Shown here one piece after another: positions 44,598-55,434 of a stretch of 64,000 nt of DNA. The stretch lies in assembly GCA_027864655.1 (NCBI GenBank), contig JAQAZG010000012.1:1-64000 (forward strand), written 5' to 3'. Origin of the DNA: Oleispirillum naphthae. Its GTDB lineage: Bacteria > Pseudomonadota > Alphaproteobacteria > Rhodospirillales > Rhodospirillaceae. The notes under the pieces were generated by a model. The model was not told where the DNA came from, made no database searches, and saw only the letters and a program-made list of their open reading frames with translations. Positions within the stretch are counted from its first letter, which is position 1, and every line of letters begins with the position of its first letter. The translations under genes were made by a program, and so were the position numbers.

Positions 44598-45392
44598 CTA
44601 GTTTCCCCGCAGTTCCGATTTCAGGCGTTCGACGTAGGCGAGACGGTCTTCGAGGAGGCTCATGATCGCGGGGGTGGGCTGGGCGATTTCCCGGTCGCCG
44701 TCCCAGTCGTGCAGCGGCGTGGCGAATTTTTCCTTTTGCCGGTCCAGGGAATTGCCGGGCTGGAAGTGGACCAGCACGGTTTCCTCGTCGATGGCGCGGC
44801 CCTCGGCCAGGGCGGCCAGCACGATGCGGTAGAAGCTGTCCTCGCAGGAGATCTTGAGGAAGTCCGCATGTTCCGGAAAGCCCTTGGCGATTTCGTGCCA
44901 GATGCGGCGCACGCAGAGGTTCATCACCGTGGAGCGGTCGAGCGACGGCCCCCAGGAGGGGTGCACCGGCACGTCGAGGCGCCGCCGCGTCCACACGTAG
45001 CCGATGCTCCGGTCGGCGAGGAGGGCGGACAGGCACAGGCCGAGGTGCGGCGGCAGGTATTCGTCGTCGGCATCGAGGAAGGCGATGAACGGCGCGGAGG
45101 CGAGGCGCACCCCTTCGTTGCGCGACGGTCCGGGGCCGCGGTTGGGGGAAAAGAACGTGGACTTGAAGGTGATGTGGGGCGCCGCCGCGAGCCGTGCGTC
45201 CAGCGCGGCGATGGCCGCCGCGGTGTCGTCGGTGGAGGCGCCGTTGACCACCACGATTTCGGTGTGCAGGGGCAGGTTCATCGCCGTGCGCGCGTAGTCC
45301 GCGCCGGCCACCGCGCTGTCCACGGCGCGGGCCAGGGTGTCGGCGCAATTGTACGCCGGGATGACGACGGAAATGCGGGGCGGTGTCTGCAT
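44598..45392 (-). CDS. Family 2 glycosyltransferase
   Basis: A 264-residue GT-A fold enzyme that moves a sugar from a nucleotide-sugar donor. It has ISVVIPAYNCADTLARAVDS, VNGASTDDTA, RNEGVRLASAPFIAFLDADDEYLP (the metal-binding DxD) and an acceptor region with WTRRRLDVP. No membrane segment is seen, so it acts in the cytoplasm or at the inner membrane face. Acceptor is unknown. It is alone on its strand, and no polysaccharide genes are nearby. Confidence 0.85.
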   Translation of the reverse strand: MQTPPRISVVIPAYNCADTLARAVDSAVAGADYARTAMNLPLHTEIVVVNGASTDDTAAAIAALDARLAAAPHITFKSTFFSPNRGPGPSRNEGVRLASAPFIAFLDADDEYLPPHLGLCLSALLADRSIGYVWTRRRLDVPVHPSWGPSLDRSTVMNLCVRRIWHEIAKGFPEHADFLKISCEDSFYRIVLAALAEGRAIDEETVLVHFQPGNSLDRQKEKFATPLHDWDGDREIAQPTPAIMSLLEDRLAYVERLKSELRGN

Positions 45393-45538
45393 GGCATGGC
45401 CTCGAACACGGTGCGGAGAGAGGGCGTGCGATCAGCCTAGCGGCGAAAAGTTAAGAGGGGGTTTGCGAGATTGTGGCGGAATTGTGTCGGAAGGGATATG
45501 ATCCGGCGCAACCGAAATCTTTCCGCCGCCGGAGACCG

Positions 45539-46336
45539 ATGATTCTACGTCCGTCCGAATGCCCGGTGAGCAGCCGGGACGCCTTCGACATGGCGATGCA
45601 GGCGTTCATCGATATCGCCGCCCATCCGTTCTGGCTGGGGCGCACCGTGCTGTTGCCCTTCGTCGCGGTGTGGGGGCTCTCCACCCTGCTGCATGTGGCG
45701 GGGTTCGGCCTGCGGGAGTCGGTTTGGGGTATGGCGGCGGTGTGGACGGCGCAGGCCGCGGCCTTCGTGCCCTGCCTGCTGGCGTGGAGCCGCATCGGCT
45801 TCCGCTCCGCCGGTTCGGAACCCGCGCCGCCGCCCTCGCCGCTGGAGCATGCCGGGCTGGTGCGCGGCCTCGATGTGCTCGTCATCGTCATGGCGGCGGT
45901 CGCCGGGCTGGCCGGGCTGGCCGATATCGGGCTGGATTTCCTGACCGTGGATCTGCCGCCGCGCTGGCTCCTGGTGTTCGCGGGCGGGCTGGTGCTGGTG
46001 CCGTCCCTGGTGTTCGGCGGCATGCGCCTGCTCGTCGCGGTGGCCGCCGCGGCCGTCGGCTGGCCGATCGGCTATGCGGGGGTGCGGGTGCTCACCGCGC
46101 GGCGCGGCGCATGGCTGGCCGGGGTGGGGCTGGTGCTGTTGTGCCTCTATCCGCTTACCGCGCGCAGCGTCGCGGGCATCCGCGAGGTGGTGGGCGGGCC
46201 GCTCGGCGGGCTTCAGGGCGCATGGGCGGGCGTGGAGTTCGGCGCGATGGTGGCGCTCACCGCGGTTTGCGGCCATGTGCTGGGGCAGGTTCTGCGCCGC
46301 CTGGTGGACGGCGTGCCGCGCGCCGCCGAGGCGTGA
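45539..46336 (+). CDS. Multi-pass membrane protein of unknown function
   Basis: A 265-residue inner-membrane protein with about six hydrophobic segments, including FWLGRTVLLPFVAVWGLSTLL, VWTAQAAAFVPCLLAW, GLDVLVIVMAAVAGLAGLA and LLVAVAAAAVGWPIGYAG. The N-terminal AFDMAMQAFIDIAAHPF resembles the start of Yip1-like proteins, but this is weak. The ATG has GGAG five bases upstream. It diverges from the glycosyltransferase and converges with the glutaredoxin-like gene 6 bases away. No function is proposed. Confidence 0.7.
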   Translation: MILRPSECPVSSRDAFDMAMQAFIDIAAHPFWLGRTVLLPFVAVWGLSTLLHVAGFGLRESVWGMAAVWTAQAAAFVPCLLAWSRIGFRSAGSEPAPPPSPLEHAGLVRGLDVLVIVMAAVAGLAGLADIGLDFLTVDLPPRWLLVFAGGLVLVPSLVFGGMRLLVAVAAAAVGWPIGYAGVRVLTARRGAWLAGVGLVLLCLYPLTARSVAGIREVVGGPLGGLQGAWAGVEFGAMVALTAVCGHVLGQVLRRLVDGVPRAAEA

Positions 46337-46342
46337 GGGGCG

Positions 46343-46687
46343 CTATTCCTCGGGCTTGGCGGCGATTCCGGCTTCCGCCAGTTTGTCCTTCAACCCCTCG
46401 GACTTGGCCAGATCGCGCGCCGCGTCGCCGCCGCCCGCGAGCCTGCCCTTGATGTAGAGATGCGGCAGGTCCGGGCATTCGCCGAAGGCCTTGATCGCTT
46501 CCTTGACCTCCGGGTCGTCCACCAGATTGACGCTCTTGTAGGGGATGCCCATGGCATCCAGCGCCTGCGCCACCGCCGCGGCGCGCGCGGTCAGCGGGTA
46601 CATCGGCGTGCCCTCCATGTAGAGCACCACCGGGTGGGTCTCCACATCCTTGCGGATGCGGGTGAAGGCCGGGGAGGAATCGTCCAT
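46343..46687 (-). CDS. Monothiol-glutaredoxin-fold protein lacking the active-site cysteine
   Basis: A 114-residue protein aligned along its length with Grx4/GrxD proteins: HPVVLYMEGTPMYP, LDAMGIPYKSVNLVDDPEVKEAIK, the cis-Pro DLPHLYIKG and GGGDAARDL. The CGFS active site is replaced by TARA, leaving the fold with no catalytic Cys. It therefore cannot ligate a [2Fe-2S] cluster or reduce disulfides in the usual way. The C-terminal 20 residues are Lys/Ala-rich. A normal glutaredoxin (grxC) is at 62564-62821. It may be a binding-only paralogue. Confidence 0.75.
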   Translation of the reverse strand: MDDSSPAFTRIRKDVETHPVVLYMEGTPMYPLTARAAAVAQALDAMGIPYKSVNLVDDPEVKEAIKAFGECPDLPHLYIKGRLAGGGDAARDLAKSEGLKDKLAEAGIAAKPEE

Positions 46688-46708
46688 GGCGGTATCCCTT
46701 TCTGCGTC

Positions 46709-47653
46709 TCAACGGATGCGCAGGCCGACCATGGCGAGCGCGTCGCGCGGAATCGAGTAGATCGCCAACCCGGTCCAAATACAAGAGAAGGCCCACAGGT
46801 GCGCCTGGGTGAAGGGCTCGCCGTAGAGCAGGGTGGCGAGCAGGAACTGCCCGGTCGGCGCGACGTACTGCATCAGACCCATGGTGGAAAGCCGCACCCG
46901 CCGCACCGCATAGCCGAACAGCACCAGGGGAACCGCGGTGATCGGCCCGGCGCACACCAGCAGGATGTCGCGGGTCGCGCCGTCGTGGCCGAAGTGGCCG
47001 ACGCCCTGGTGGTTCAGCCACAGAAGGTAGCCGAGCGCCGCCGGGCCGATGATCAGGCTTTCGACGAACAGGCCGCTCGCGCCGTCCACCGGAATGGTCT
47101 TGCGCAGCAGGCCGTAGGTGCCGAAGGAGAGGGCGAGGCTGAGCGCGATCAGCGGAATCTCCCCCGCGCCGACCACCATCACCGAGACCCCGGCGGCGGC
47201 GCAGACCACCGCGACGACCTGGCGCGGCGTCATCGTTTCCTTGAGGAAGAGGCGGCCGAAGAGGACGTTGATCAGCGGGTTGATGTAGTAGCCCATGCTC
47301 GCCTGCAACAGGCGCCCCTCCGCCACCGCGAAGATGTAGATCAGCCAGTTGGCGGTGATCAGGAGCGCGGTGACGGTGAGGGTGATGAGGGTGCGGCGGC
47401 AGCGGATCGCCGCCATCACCGCGCGCCTGCCGTGCAGCAGCCCGACCAGCAGCACCAGGGTCAGCACGCTCCAGACGATGCGGTGCGCCAGAACCTCCGG
47501 CGGCGGCATGTCGGCGAAGAGCTTGAGGTAGAGCGGCAGCAGGCCCCAGAACAGATAGGTGGCGAGCCCCGCGGCGATGCCGGTCCGCAGGGCGGCGTCG
47601 GCGGTCTGCGGGGCGGCGGACGGCGATGACTCTGACACGATCGGATGATCCAA
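46709..47653 (-). CDS. rarD: EamA-family transporter RarD
   Basis: A 314-residue inner-membrane protein with ten predicted helices in two EamA repeats. RarD-specific text includes GLATYLFWGLLPLYLKLFADMPP, LLQASMGYYINPLINVLFGRLFLKE and MGLMQYVAPTGQFLLATLLYGEPF. The RarD family was named for chloramphenicol sensitivity, but its substrate is unknown. It lies between the glutaredoxin-like gene and purL, all on the minus strand, with gaps of about 20 bases. It may be transcribed from the pur operon. Confidence 0.9.
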   Translation of the reverse strand: MDHPIVSESSPSAAPQTADAALRTGIAAGLATYLFWGLLPLYLKLFADMPPPEVLAHRIVWSVLTLVLLVGLLHGRRAVMAAIRCRRTLITLTVTALLITANWLIYIFAVAEGRLLQASMGYYINPLINVLFGRLFLKETMTPRQVVAVVCAAAGVSVMVVGAGEIPLIALSLALSFGTYGLLRKTIPVDGASGLFVESLIIGPAALGYLLWLNHQGVGHFGHDGATRDILLVCAGPITAVPLVLFGYAVRRVRLSTMGLMQYVAPTGQFLLATLLYGEPFTQAHLWAFSCIWTGLAIYSIPRDALAMVGLRIR

Positions 47654-47674
47654 ACGCCGCCCGTGGCGGCCACG

Positions 47675-49849
<2,175 letters not shown>

Positions 49850-49868
49850 CGGACGATCCTCGGGGCAG

Positions 49869-50558
49869 TCAGGACAGGGCGGCGGCGAGCGCGCGGAACA
49901 TCGGCGCGCCATCGGTGCCGCCCAGAAGCGGGTCGGCGAGACGCTCGGGATGCGGCATCATCCCCAGCACGGTGCGGGTTTCGTTGAGAATCCCCGCGAT
50001 GTTGCGGCGCGAGCCGTTGGGGTTGGCGGCCTCCAGCGGCGCGCCGCCTTCGTCGCAATAGCGGAAGGCGACGCGGTCTTCGTCCTCCAGGCGGTCGAGC
50101 ACCGCGGGCTCGGCGAAATAGTTGCCGTCGCCGTGCGCCACCGGAATGCGCACCACCTGGCCCGCATTGTAGCCCGCGGTGAAGTCGGAGGCGGAGGTCT
50201 CCACCTTGAGCAGCACGTCGCGGCAGATGAAGGAGAGGCCCTGGTTGCGCATCAGGACGCCGGGCAGCAGCCCCGCCTCGGTGAGAATCTGGAAGCCGTT
50301 GCAGATGCCGAGAACCCGCACCCCCTTGGCCGCCTGCGCGGTCACCGCCGCCATGATCGGCGAGTGCGCCGCCATCGCGCCGGAGCGCAGGTAGTCGCCA
50401 TAGGAGAAGCCGCCGGGCACGACGATGAGGTCGAGGGCGGGCAGGGCGGTGTCGCGGTGCCAGATCATCCGGGGCGCATGCCCGGTGACGCGTTTCAGCG
50501 CCACGGCGACGTCGCGGTCGCAGTTGGAGCCGGGGAAGACGATGACGGCGGCTTTCAC
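49869..50558 (-). CDS. purQ: FGAM synthase, glutaminase subunit
   Basis: A 229-residue class I glutamine amidotransferase that supplies ammonia to PurL. Catalytic Cys is in [19 protein letters not shown] and the His-Glu pair near the C-terminus is in [11 protein letters not shown]. It begins [19 protein letters not shown]. The start is GTG with AAGGA upstream. The order purC-purS-purQ-purL on the minus strand is the usual alphaproteobacterial arrangement. Confidence 0.96.
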   Translation of the reverse strand: MKAAVIVFPGSNCDRDVAVALKRVTGHAPRMIWHRDTALPALDLIVVPGGFSYGDYLRSGAMAAHSPIMAAVTAQAAKGVRVLGICNGFQILTEAGLLPGVLMRNQGLSFICRDVLLKVETSASDFTAGYNAGQVVRIPVAHGDGNYFAEPAVLDRLEDEDRVAFRYCDEGGAPLEAANPNGSRRNIAGILNETRTVLGMMPHPERLADPLLGGTDGAPMFRALAAALS

Positions 50559-50595
50559 GTTCGGCGGTCCTTGTCGCAGGCCACGGCGGAAGGGA

Positions 50596-50838
50596 TCAGC
50601 CTTCCAGGTCGATGGCGTAGTTCTCGATGACGGTGTTGGCGAGCAGCTTCCTGCACATCTCCTCGACCTGGGCCTTGGCCTTGGCCGGGTCGGCCTCCGC
50701 GATGTCGAGCTCGATGAACTTGCCCTGGCGGACGTCGCCGACGCCGGTGAACCCCAGGGCGGCGAGCGCGTGCTGCACCGCCTTGCCCTGCGGGTCGAGG
50801 ACGCCCTGTTTCAGGGTGACGTGGACTTTGGCTTTCAT
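50596..50838 (-). CDS. purS: FGAM synthase, PurS subunit
   Basis: An 80-residue PurS, the small dimeric protein that holds PurL and PurQ together and channels ammonia. It has [40 protein letters not shown] and a C-terminal helix [14 protein letters not shown]. It lies 19 bases after purC and 37 before purQ. Confidence 0.95.
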   Translation of the reverse strand: MKAKVHVTLKQGVLDPQGKAVQHALAALGFTGVGDVRQGKFIELDIAEADPAKAKAQVEEMCRKLLANTVIENYAIDLEG

Positions 50839-50857
50839 CTCATTCTCCGGGGCTTCT

Positions 50858-51625
50858 TTATTGCACGGTTTCCGGACCTTGCAGGTCGTAGGGCGCGCTC
50901 TCCGGGATGATCCCCAGGCGCTTCGCCACTTCCTGGTAGCCGCGCTCGACGTTGCCGAGGTCGAGGCGGAAGCGGTCCTTGTCGAGGCGCTCGCCGGTGG
51001 CGATGTCCCACAGGCGGCAGTTGTCGGGCGAGATCTCGTCGGCGAGGACGATCTGGATGTCGCCGTTGTCGTGGTAGAGGCGGCCGAACTCCAGCTTGAA
51101 GTCGATGAGGCGGATGCCGACGCCGAGGAAGAGGCCGGAGAGGTAGTCGTTCACCCGCAGCGCCAGGGCCATCATGTCGTCGATGTCCTGCACCGCGGCC
51201 CAGCCGAAGGCGGTGATGTGCTCCTCGGAGACGACGGGGTTGCCGAGCTCGTCCTTCTTATAGATGTATTCGACGATCGAGCGGGGCAGCGGCGTGCCGT
51301 CGGCCAGACCGAAGCGCCGCGCCAGCGATCCGGCGGCGGCGTTGCGCACCGACACCGCGACGGGGATGATCTCCACCTCGCGCACCAGCTGCTCGCGCAT
51401 GTTGAGGCGGCGGATCAGGTGGGTCGGAATGCCGATCTCCTCCAGCCGCATCATCAGGTATTCGGAAATCCGGTTGTTGAGCACGCCCTTGCCGGTGATG
51501 GTGCCGCGCTTCTTGCCGCCGGCGGTGGTGGCGTCGTCCTTGAAGTACTGCACCAGGGTGCCGGGTTCCGGGCCCTCGTAGAGAATCTTCGCCTTGCCTT
51601 CGTAGAGTTTCTTCGGTCGTGCCAT
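50858..51625 (-). CDS. purC: SAICAR synthase, short form
   Basis: A 255-residue bacterial-type SAICAR synthase. Signatures are [20 protein letters not shown] at the start (ATP loop), [41 protein letters not shown], and the C-terminal [13 protein letters not shown] and [12 protein letters not shown]. It opens the purC-purS-purQ-purL operon. A long-form purC at 4047-5024 would catalyse the same step, so the cell has two unrelated-looking copies. The ATG is the first of several in frame that matches the family length. Confidence 0.96.
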   Translation of the reverse strand: MARPKKLYEGKAKILYEGPEPGTLVQYFKDDATTAGGKKRGTITGKGVLNNRISEYLMMRLEEIGIPTHLIRRLNMREQLVREVEIIPVAVSVRNAAAGSLARRFGLADGTPLPRSIVEYIYKKDELGNPVVSEEHITAFGWAAVQDIDDMMALALRVNDYLSGLFLGVGIRLIDFKLEFGRLYHDNGDIQIVLADEISPDNCRLWDIATGERLDKDRFRLDLGNVERGYQEVAKRLGIIPESAPYDLQGPETVQ

Positions 51626-51740
51626 GGCCGCCACGTTCAGGGCCGCGCGCCGGGCGGAACCTTCGCCCCAGGGGCGCTTTGCGGCTGGGAAAAGAAAGAA
51701 GAGCGCGGCCTTTTGGCCGGGGCGCCCAGGTTCGGCTGTT

Positions 51741-51769
51741 CGTATATCAGCGTTGGGGGGAGAGGACAA
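51741..51769 (-). promoter_or_regulatory. Promoter of the purCSQL operon
   Basis: On the minus strand, TTGTCC, a 17-base spacer and TATACG. The expected leader is about 110 bases, containing the possible attenuator hairpin. Confidence 0.5.
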
Positions 51770-51904
51770 CGATTCTCGGCCCCGTCCTTGCCGTGCGCCG
51801 CCCATGGGCGGCGCAGGCGCAGGGCGGCGGGCGGGGTTTTGCCGCGGAGTCGGCGGGGAGTTAATGAGATTGCTTCTTAGTCACATTTTTTCCTTCACAG
51901 GTCC

Positions 51905-51932
51905 TTGCGGATGGTATATGACTGTATATATC
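51905..51932 (+). promoter_or_regulatory. Candidate promoter of the DUF1476 gene
   Basis: TTGCGG, a 16-base spacer and TATATC in a locally AT-rich stretch, 40 bases before the ATG. A TTCACA at 51894 with TATATG 15 bases on is an alternative. Confidence 0.35.
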
Positions 51933-51971
51933 AGAAGTAATAAATGTGAGCCCTAACCCTGGAGGTTCGTC

Positions 51972-52511
51972 ATGCTGCATTTTCTCGTCGCCGTGGAACG
52001 CGGCCATGAAGCCCGCTTCGCGATGAGCCAGGAGCTGGTCTACAAGGTCTACACTCGCCGCACCCAACTGTTTGCGGAATGGGCGGCGCGCCTGATGGGG
52101 CTGCACGGCGAAAGCGTGGGCGAATATGCGCAGGAAACCCTCGAGCACGTGTTCGGCGATACCGACGCGGCGCGCCTGGTGGCCAAGGTGAAGGGCGATC
52201 TCGCCCGCATCGGCGTGGTGCTGGCGAGCGCCCGCCTGGAGGAGAAACTCGCCCAGCTCGAGCGCCGCGCCTGCGGCGACGTGATGGAGGCGATCATCGG
52301 CGACCCGGTCGTGCCGGACGCGCGTCGCCGCGCCGCAAAGGCGATCCTCGACGAAATGGAGGGCCGCACCTCCGCCGCCAACAGCGTGCAGGCCATCGAC
52401 AAGGCGGTGCGCCACGCCAAGAAGGAACTCGCCGCCCAGGCCTCGCGTTTCCACCTGAGCGACCTCTTCCTCGCCGCGATCGGCTCGCAGAAGGCGCACC
52501 CCGCCGAATAG
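51972..52511 (+). CDS. DUF1476 (ATP synthase zeta-inhibitor-like) protein with C-terminal extension
   Basis: Residues 1-110 match the DUF1476 family, which includes the zeta inhibitor of alphaproteobacterial F1-ATPase: ERGHEARFAMSQELVYKVYTRRTQLFAEWAARLMGL, then a four-helix region. Normal members are about 105 residues; this one has 179, with a charged helical extension (SVQAIDKAVRHAKKELAAQ). The N-terminal sequence also departs from the usual FDDRE opening. The place beside the purC operon is typical for the family. It may be a divergent paralogue; inhibition of F1 is not assured. A good GGAGG site precedes the ATG. Confidence 0.68.
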   Translation: MLHFLVAVERGHEARFAMSQELVYKVYTRRTQLFAEWAARLMGLHGESVGEYAQETLEHVFGDTDAARLVAKVKGDLARIGVVLASARLEEKLAQLERRACGDVMEAIIGDPVVPDARRRAAKAILDEMEGRTSAANSVQAIDKAVRHAKKELAAQASRFHLSDLFLAAIGSQKAHPAE

Positions 52512-52544
52512 ACCTGCGTCCGCGTTCCCCTGCGGTTCCGCAAG

Positions 52545-52570
52545 ACCCCGCGCCTCCGGCGCGGGGTTTT
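52545..52570 (+). terminator. Rho-independent terminator after the DUF1476 gene
   Basis: Arms CCCCGCGCC and GGCGCGGGG around TCC, followed by TTTT. Confidence 0.8.
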
Positions 52571-52668
52571 CGCATGCGGATATGCTTGAGACGGCGGGGC
52601 GGTTGCGGCACACTCCTTCGGAAAGCGGAACGCAATCTCTACGACCGAAGGTGGCAGGGGGTACGGGG

Positions 52669-54009
52669 ATGATCCGATGGAGGCGGATGCTGGCGGTCGC
52701 GGCCGCCGGGCTTGGCCTGGCGGCGTGCCAGATGCCGATGGAGATTCCCGAGGTCAAGCAGCGCCAGCAGATCGAGATTCCGATGGGAGAGGAGACCGCC
52801 CCCTTCTCCTACGCCGGGGCGATCTCGAAGATTCCGCGTGGCACCACCATCGCCGCCTTCCCCGATATCGGCGGGGTCAAGTCCCTGACCTGCGTCGCCG
52901 GACGACATATCAGCCTGGAATGGGGCGGCCGTATCGCCGGCGCCTGGAGCAGCGAAATGAACGAGGTCTTCTTCAGCACCATGAAGGAGTCCGGATACAA
53001 CGTGCTCGGCGATCCCTCCAGCCTGTTCAACCGCGGCGCGGACCGTGCCCGCGCCCACTACCGGGTCGGCGCGCGCCTCGTGGACATTCGCGGCAACTTC
53101 TGCGACGAGATCACCTTCTGGTGGGGCGTGCCGACCAACCGCATCATGGGCGAGATGTACGTCAAGGTGGAATGGGAGGTCTATTCCGAGCCCGAACGTC
53201 GCGTCGTCGGCAAGTTCGTCACCGAGGGCCGCGGCGAACAGAAGACCCCCGCGGTCGAAGCCACGGTGCAGGCGATGGGCCTCGCCTTTTCCATGGCGGT
53301 GGCGAATCTCGCGGCGGACCCGGCATACCACGACCTGATGCGCGAGGACTCGCGGCGCACGCCGCCCAAGGGGGATGGCGACGCGCGGTTGGAACTGGTC
53401 GGCGCGCCGCTGTCGCGCGACGCGATCGCCGACCGGATCGACCGGATTCTCGGCGGCGCGGTGAGCATCATTACACCGGAGGCCCTCGGCAGCGGTTTCT
53501 TCATCAGCCGGGACGGCTATGGCCTCACCAACGCGCACGTGGTGGGTGAGGCGGACCATGTGACGTTGCGCCTGAACTCCGGCGTCGAGGTGCGGGCCGA
53601 GGTGCTGCGCGTCAAGAAGGCGCGCGACGTCGCCCTGTTCAAGGCGCCGGTGCAGGTGCTGCACCCGTTGCCTCTGGCGCCGCAGGCCAAGCTGGTGCGT
53701 CTGGACGAAGTCTATGCCGTGGGCACGCCGAACCAGCTGTCCCTGCAATCGACTGTGACAAAGGGGGTGGTCAGCGCCTTCCGCAACTTCGATGAGCGCG
53801 GGGGCAAGCCGGTTTCCTACATCCAGGCGGATGCGGCGATCACCCACGGCAACAGCGGTGGCCCGCTGCTCAACCGTTCCGGCAACGTGGTCGGGATATC
53901 GGTGGCGATGATCGCCCCCAAGGACGTGCAGATCGGACTCAATCTGTTCATCCCGATCCAGTCCGCGCTCACCAGCCTGAACCTCGATGTCCGGCCTCCG
54001 GCGCGCTAG
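52669..54009 (+). CDS. Lipoprotein with C-terminal trypsin-like (S1C) protease domain
   Basis: The 446-residue protein has a lipoprotein signal ending LGLAAC with lipidated Cys20. Residues 45-235 form a domain of unknown type (GAISKIPRGTTIAAFPDIGG, FWWGVPTNRIMGEMYVKVEWEVY). Residues 255-445 form a serine protease domain with His in GLTNAHVVGEADH, Asp in KKARDVALFKAP and Ser in ITHGNSGGPLLNRSGNVVG. Membrane-anchored DegP-like activity in the periplasm is likely, but there is no PDZ domain. The ATG follows a weak GGGGG site. It converges with purB, 4 bases between stops. Confidence 0.82.
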   Translation: MIRWRRMLAVAAAGLGLAACQMPMEIPEVKQRQQIEIPMGEETAPFSYAGAISKIPRGTTIAAFPDIGGVKSLTCVAGRHISLEWGGRIAGAWSSEMNEVFFSTMKESGYNVLGDPSSLFNRGADRARAHYRVGARLVDIRGNFCDEITFWWGVPTNRIMGEMYVKVEWEVYSEPERRVVGKFVTEGRGEQKTPAVEATVQAMGLAFSMAVANLAADPAYHDLMREDSRRTPPKGDGDARLELVGAPLSRDAIADRIDRILGGAVSIITPEALGSGFFISRDGYGLTNAHVVGEADHVTLRLNSGVEVRAEVLRVKKARDVALFKAPVQVLHPLPLAPQAKLVRLDEVYAVGTPNQLSLQSTVTKGVVSAFRNFDERGGKPVSYIQADAAITHGNSGGPLLNRSGNVVGISVAMIAPKDVQIGLNLFIPIQSALTSLNLDVRPPAR

Positions 54010-54013
54010 CCCC

Positions 54014-55321
54014 TCAGCCGAACACCCGCGCGAAGATCGTGTCCACGTGCTTGGTGTGGTAGGCCATGTCGAAGATCGCCTCGATCTCCGCATCGGAGAG
54101 GCGCGCCGCCACGTCGGCGTCGGCCTTGAGGAAGTCGAGGAAGCGGCCTTCGCCCGCCCACACCCGCATCGCGTTGCGCTGCACGATGCGGTAGGAGTCC
54201 TCGCGGGAAACCCCGGCCTGGGTGAGCGCCAGCAGCACCCGCTGCGAGAAGATCAGCCCGCCCAGCTGGTTGAGGTTCTTCTCCACCGCGTCGGGATAGA
54301 TCACCAGCTTGTCGATCACCCCGGCGAGGCGCGCCAGCGCGAAGTCGAGCGTCACCGTGGCGTCGGGGCCGGTCATCCGCTCCACCGAGGAGTGGGAGAT
54401 GTCGCGCTCGTGCCACAGCGCCACGTTTTCCATCGCGGGCGCCGCATAGGCGCGCACCATGCGGGCGAGGCCGCAGAGGTTTTCCGTCAGCACCGGGTTG
54501 CGCTTGTGCGGCATCGCGGAAGAGCCCTTCTGCCCCGGCGAGAAGTATTCTTCCACCTCGCGCACCTCGGTGCGTTGCAGGTGGCGGATCTCCGTCGCCA
54601 CACGCTCCACGGAACTTGCGATCACCCCGAGGGTGGCGAAGAACATCGCGTGGCGGTCGCGCGGGATCACCTGGGTGGACAAGGGCTCGACGGAGAGCCC
54701 GAGCTTGTCGGCGACGTGCGCCTCCACCGCCGGGTCGATGTTGGCGAAGGTGCCCACCGCGCCGGAGATGGCGCAGGTGGCGATGTCCTGCCGCGCCGCC
54801 AGCAGGCGCTCCCGCGCGCGCCGGAACTCCGCATAAAAGCCCGCGAACTTCAGCCCCATGGTCACCGGCTCGGCATGGATGCCGTGGCTGCGGCCCATGC
54901 ACACCATGTCCTTGGTCTCGAGTGCGCGGCGTTTCAGCGCGCCGAGCAGGGTGTCGATGTCGGAAAGCAGGATGTCCGCGGCCTGGGAAAGCTGCACCGC
55001 GAGGCAGGTGTCGAGCACGTCGGAGGAGGTCATGCCCTGGTGGACGAAACGGGAGTCATCGCCGATGTGTTCGGAAAGCTCGGTGAGGAAGGCGATGACG
55101 TCGTGCTTCACCTCCGCCTCGATGGCGTCGATGCGGGCGATGCGTTCCGCCGTGTAGGGCAGGTTGCCCTTCTCCCACACCGCCTTCGCCGCGGCGGCCG
55201 GAATCACCCCCAGCTTCGCCTGCGCGTCGCAGGCATGCGCCTCGATCAGGTACCAGATGTGGAAGCGGTTCTCCGGCTGCCAGATGCCGGTCATGGCGGG
55301 ACGCGAGTAGCGCGGAATCAC
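54014..55321 (-). CDS. purB: Adenylosuccinate lyase
   Basis: A 435-residue lyase used twice in purine synthesis: it releases fumarate from SAICAR and from adenylosuccinate. It has [20 protein letters not shown] at the start, [35 protein letters not shown] and the family signature in [21 protein letters not shown]. The GTG start is supported by GGAGG nine bases upstream. It is separated from the purCSQL operon by two plus-strand genes. Confidence 0.97.
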   Translation of the reverse strand: MIPRYSRPAMTGIWQPENRFHIWYLIEAHACDAQAKLGVIPAAAAKAVWEKGNLPYTAERIARIDAIEAEVKHDVIAFLTELSEHIGDDSRFVHQGMTSSDVLDTCLAVQLSQAADILLSDIDTLLGALKRRALETKDMVCMGRSHGIHAEPVTMGLKFAGFYAEFRRARERLLAARQDIATCAISGAVGTFANIDPAVEAHVADKLGLSVEPLSTQVIPRDRHAMFFATLGVIASSVERVATEIRHLQRTEVREVEEYFSPGQKGSSAMPHKRNPVLTENLCGLARMVRAYAAPAMENVALWHERDISHSSVERMTGPDATVTLDFALARLAGVIDKLVIYPDAVEKNLNQLGGLIFSQRVLLALTQAGVSREDSYRIVQRNAMRVWAGEGRFLDFLKADADVAARLSDAEIEAIFDMAYHTKHVDTIFARVFG

Positions 55322-55434
55322 GGGCGGAACCTCCGTAGGGTGTGGGCTTGCCGCAAAAATCCGGCGAAGCGGCGGTTCTGTCAAGGCGAAGCGTCGGCTG
55401 GCGCGGTTCGCCGGGCCGGATTATGATGGCCGCC

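Larger units (their letters stand above)
51626..51971. promoter_or_regulatory. Divergent promoter region, purC / DUF1476 gene
   Basis: A 346-base gene-free region. It has a promoter on each strand and, within the purC leader (51690-51716), a GC-rich hairpin with GGCC arms around AAAA, followed on the minus strand by a pyrimidine-rich run, which might act as an attenuator. No purine riboswitch core was recognised. Confidence 0.45.
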
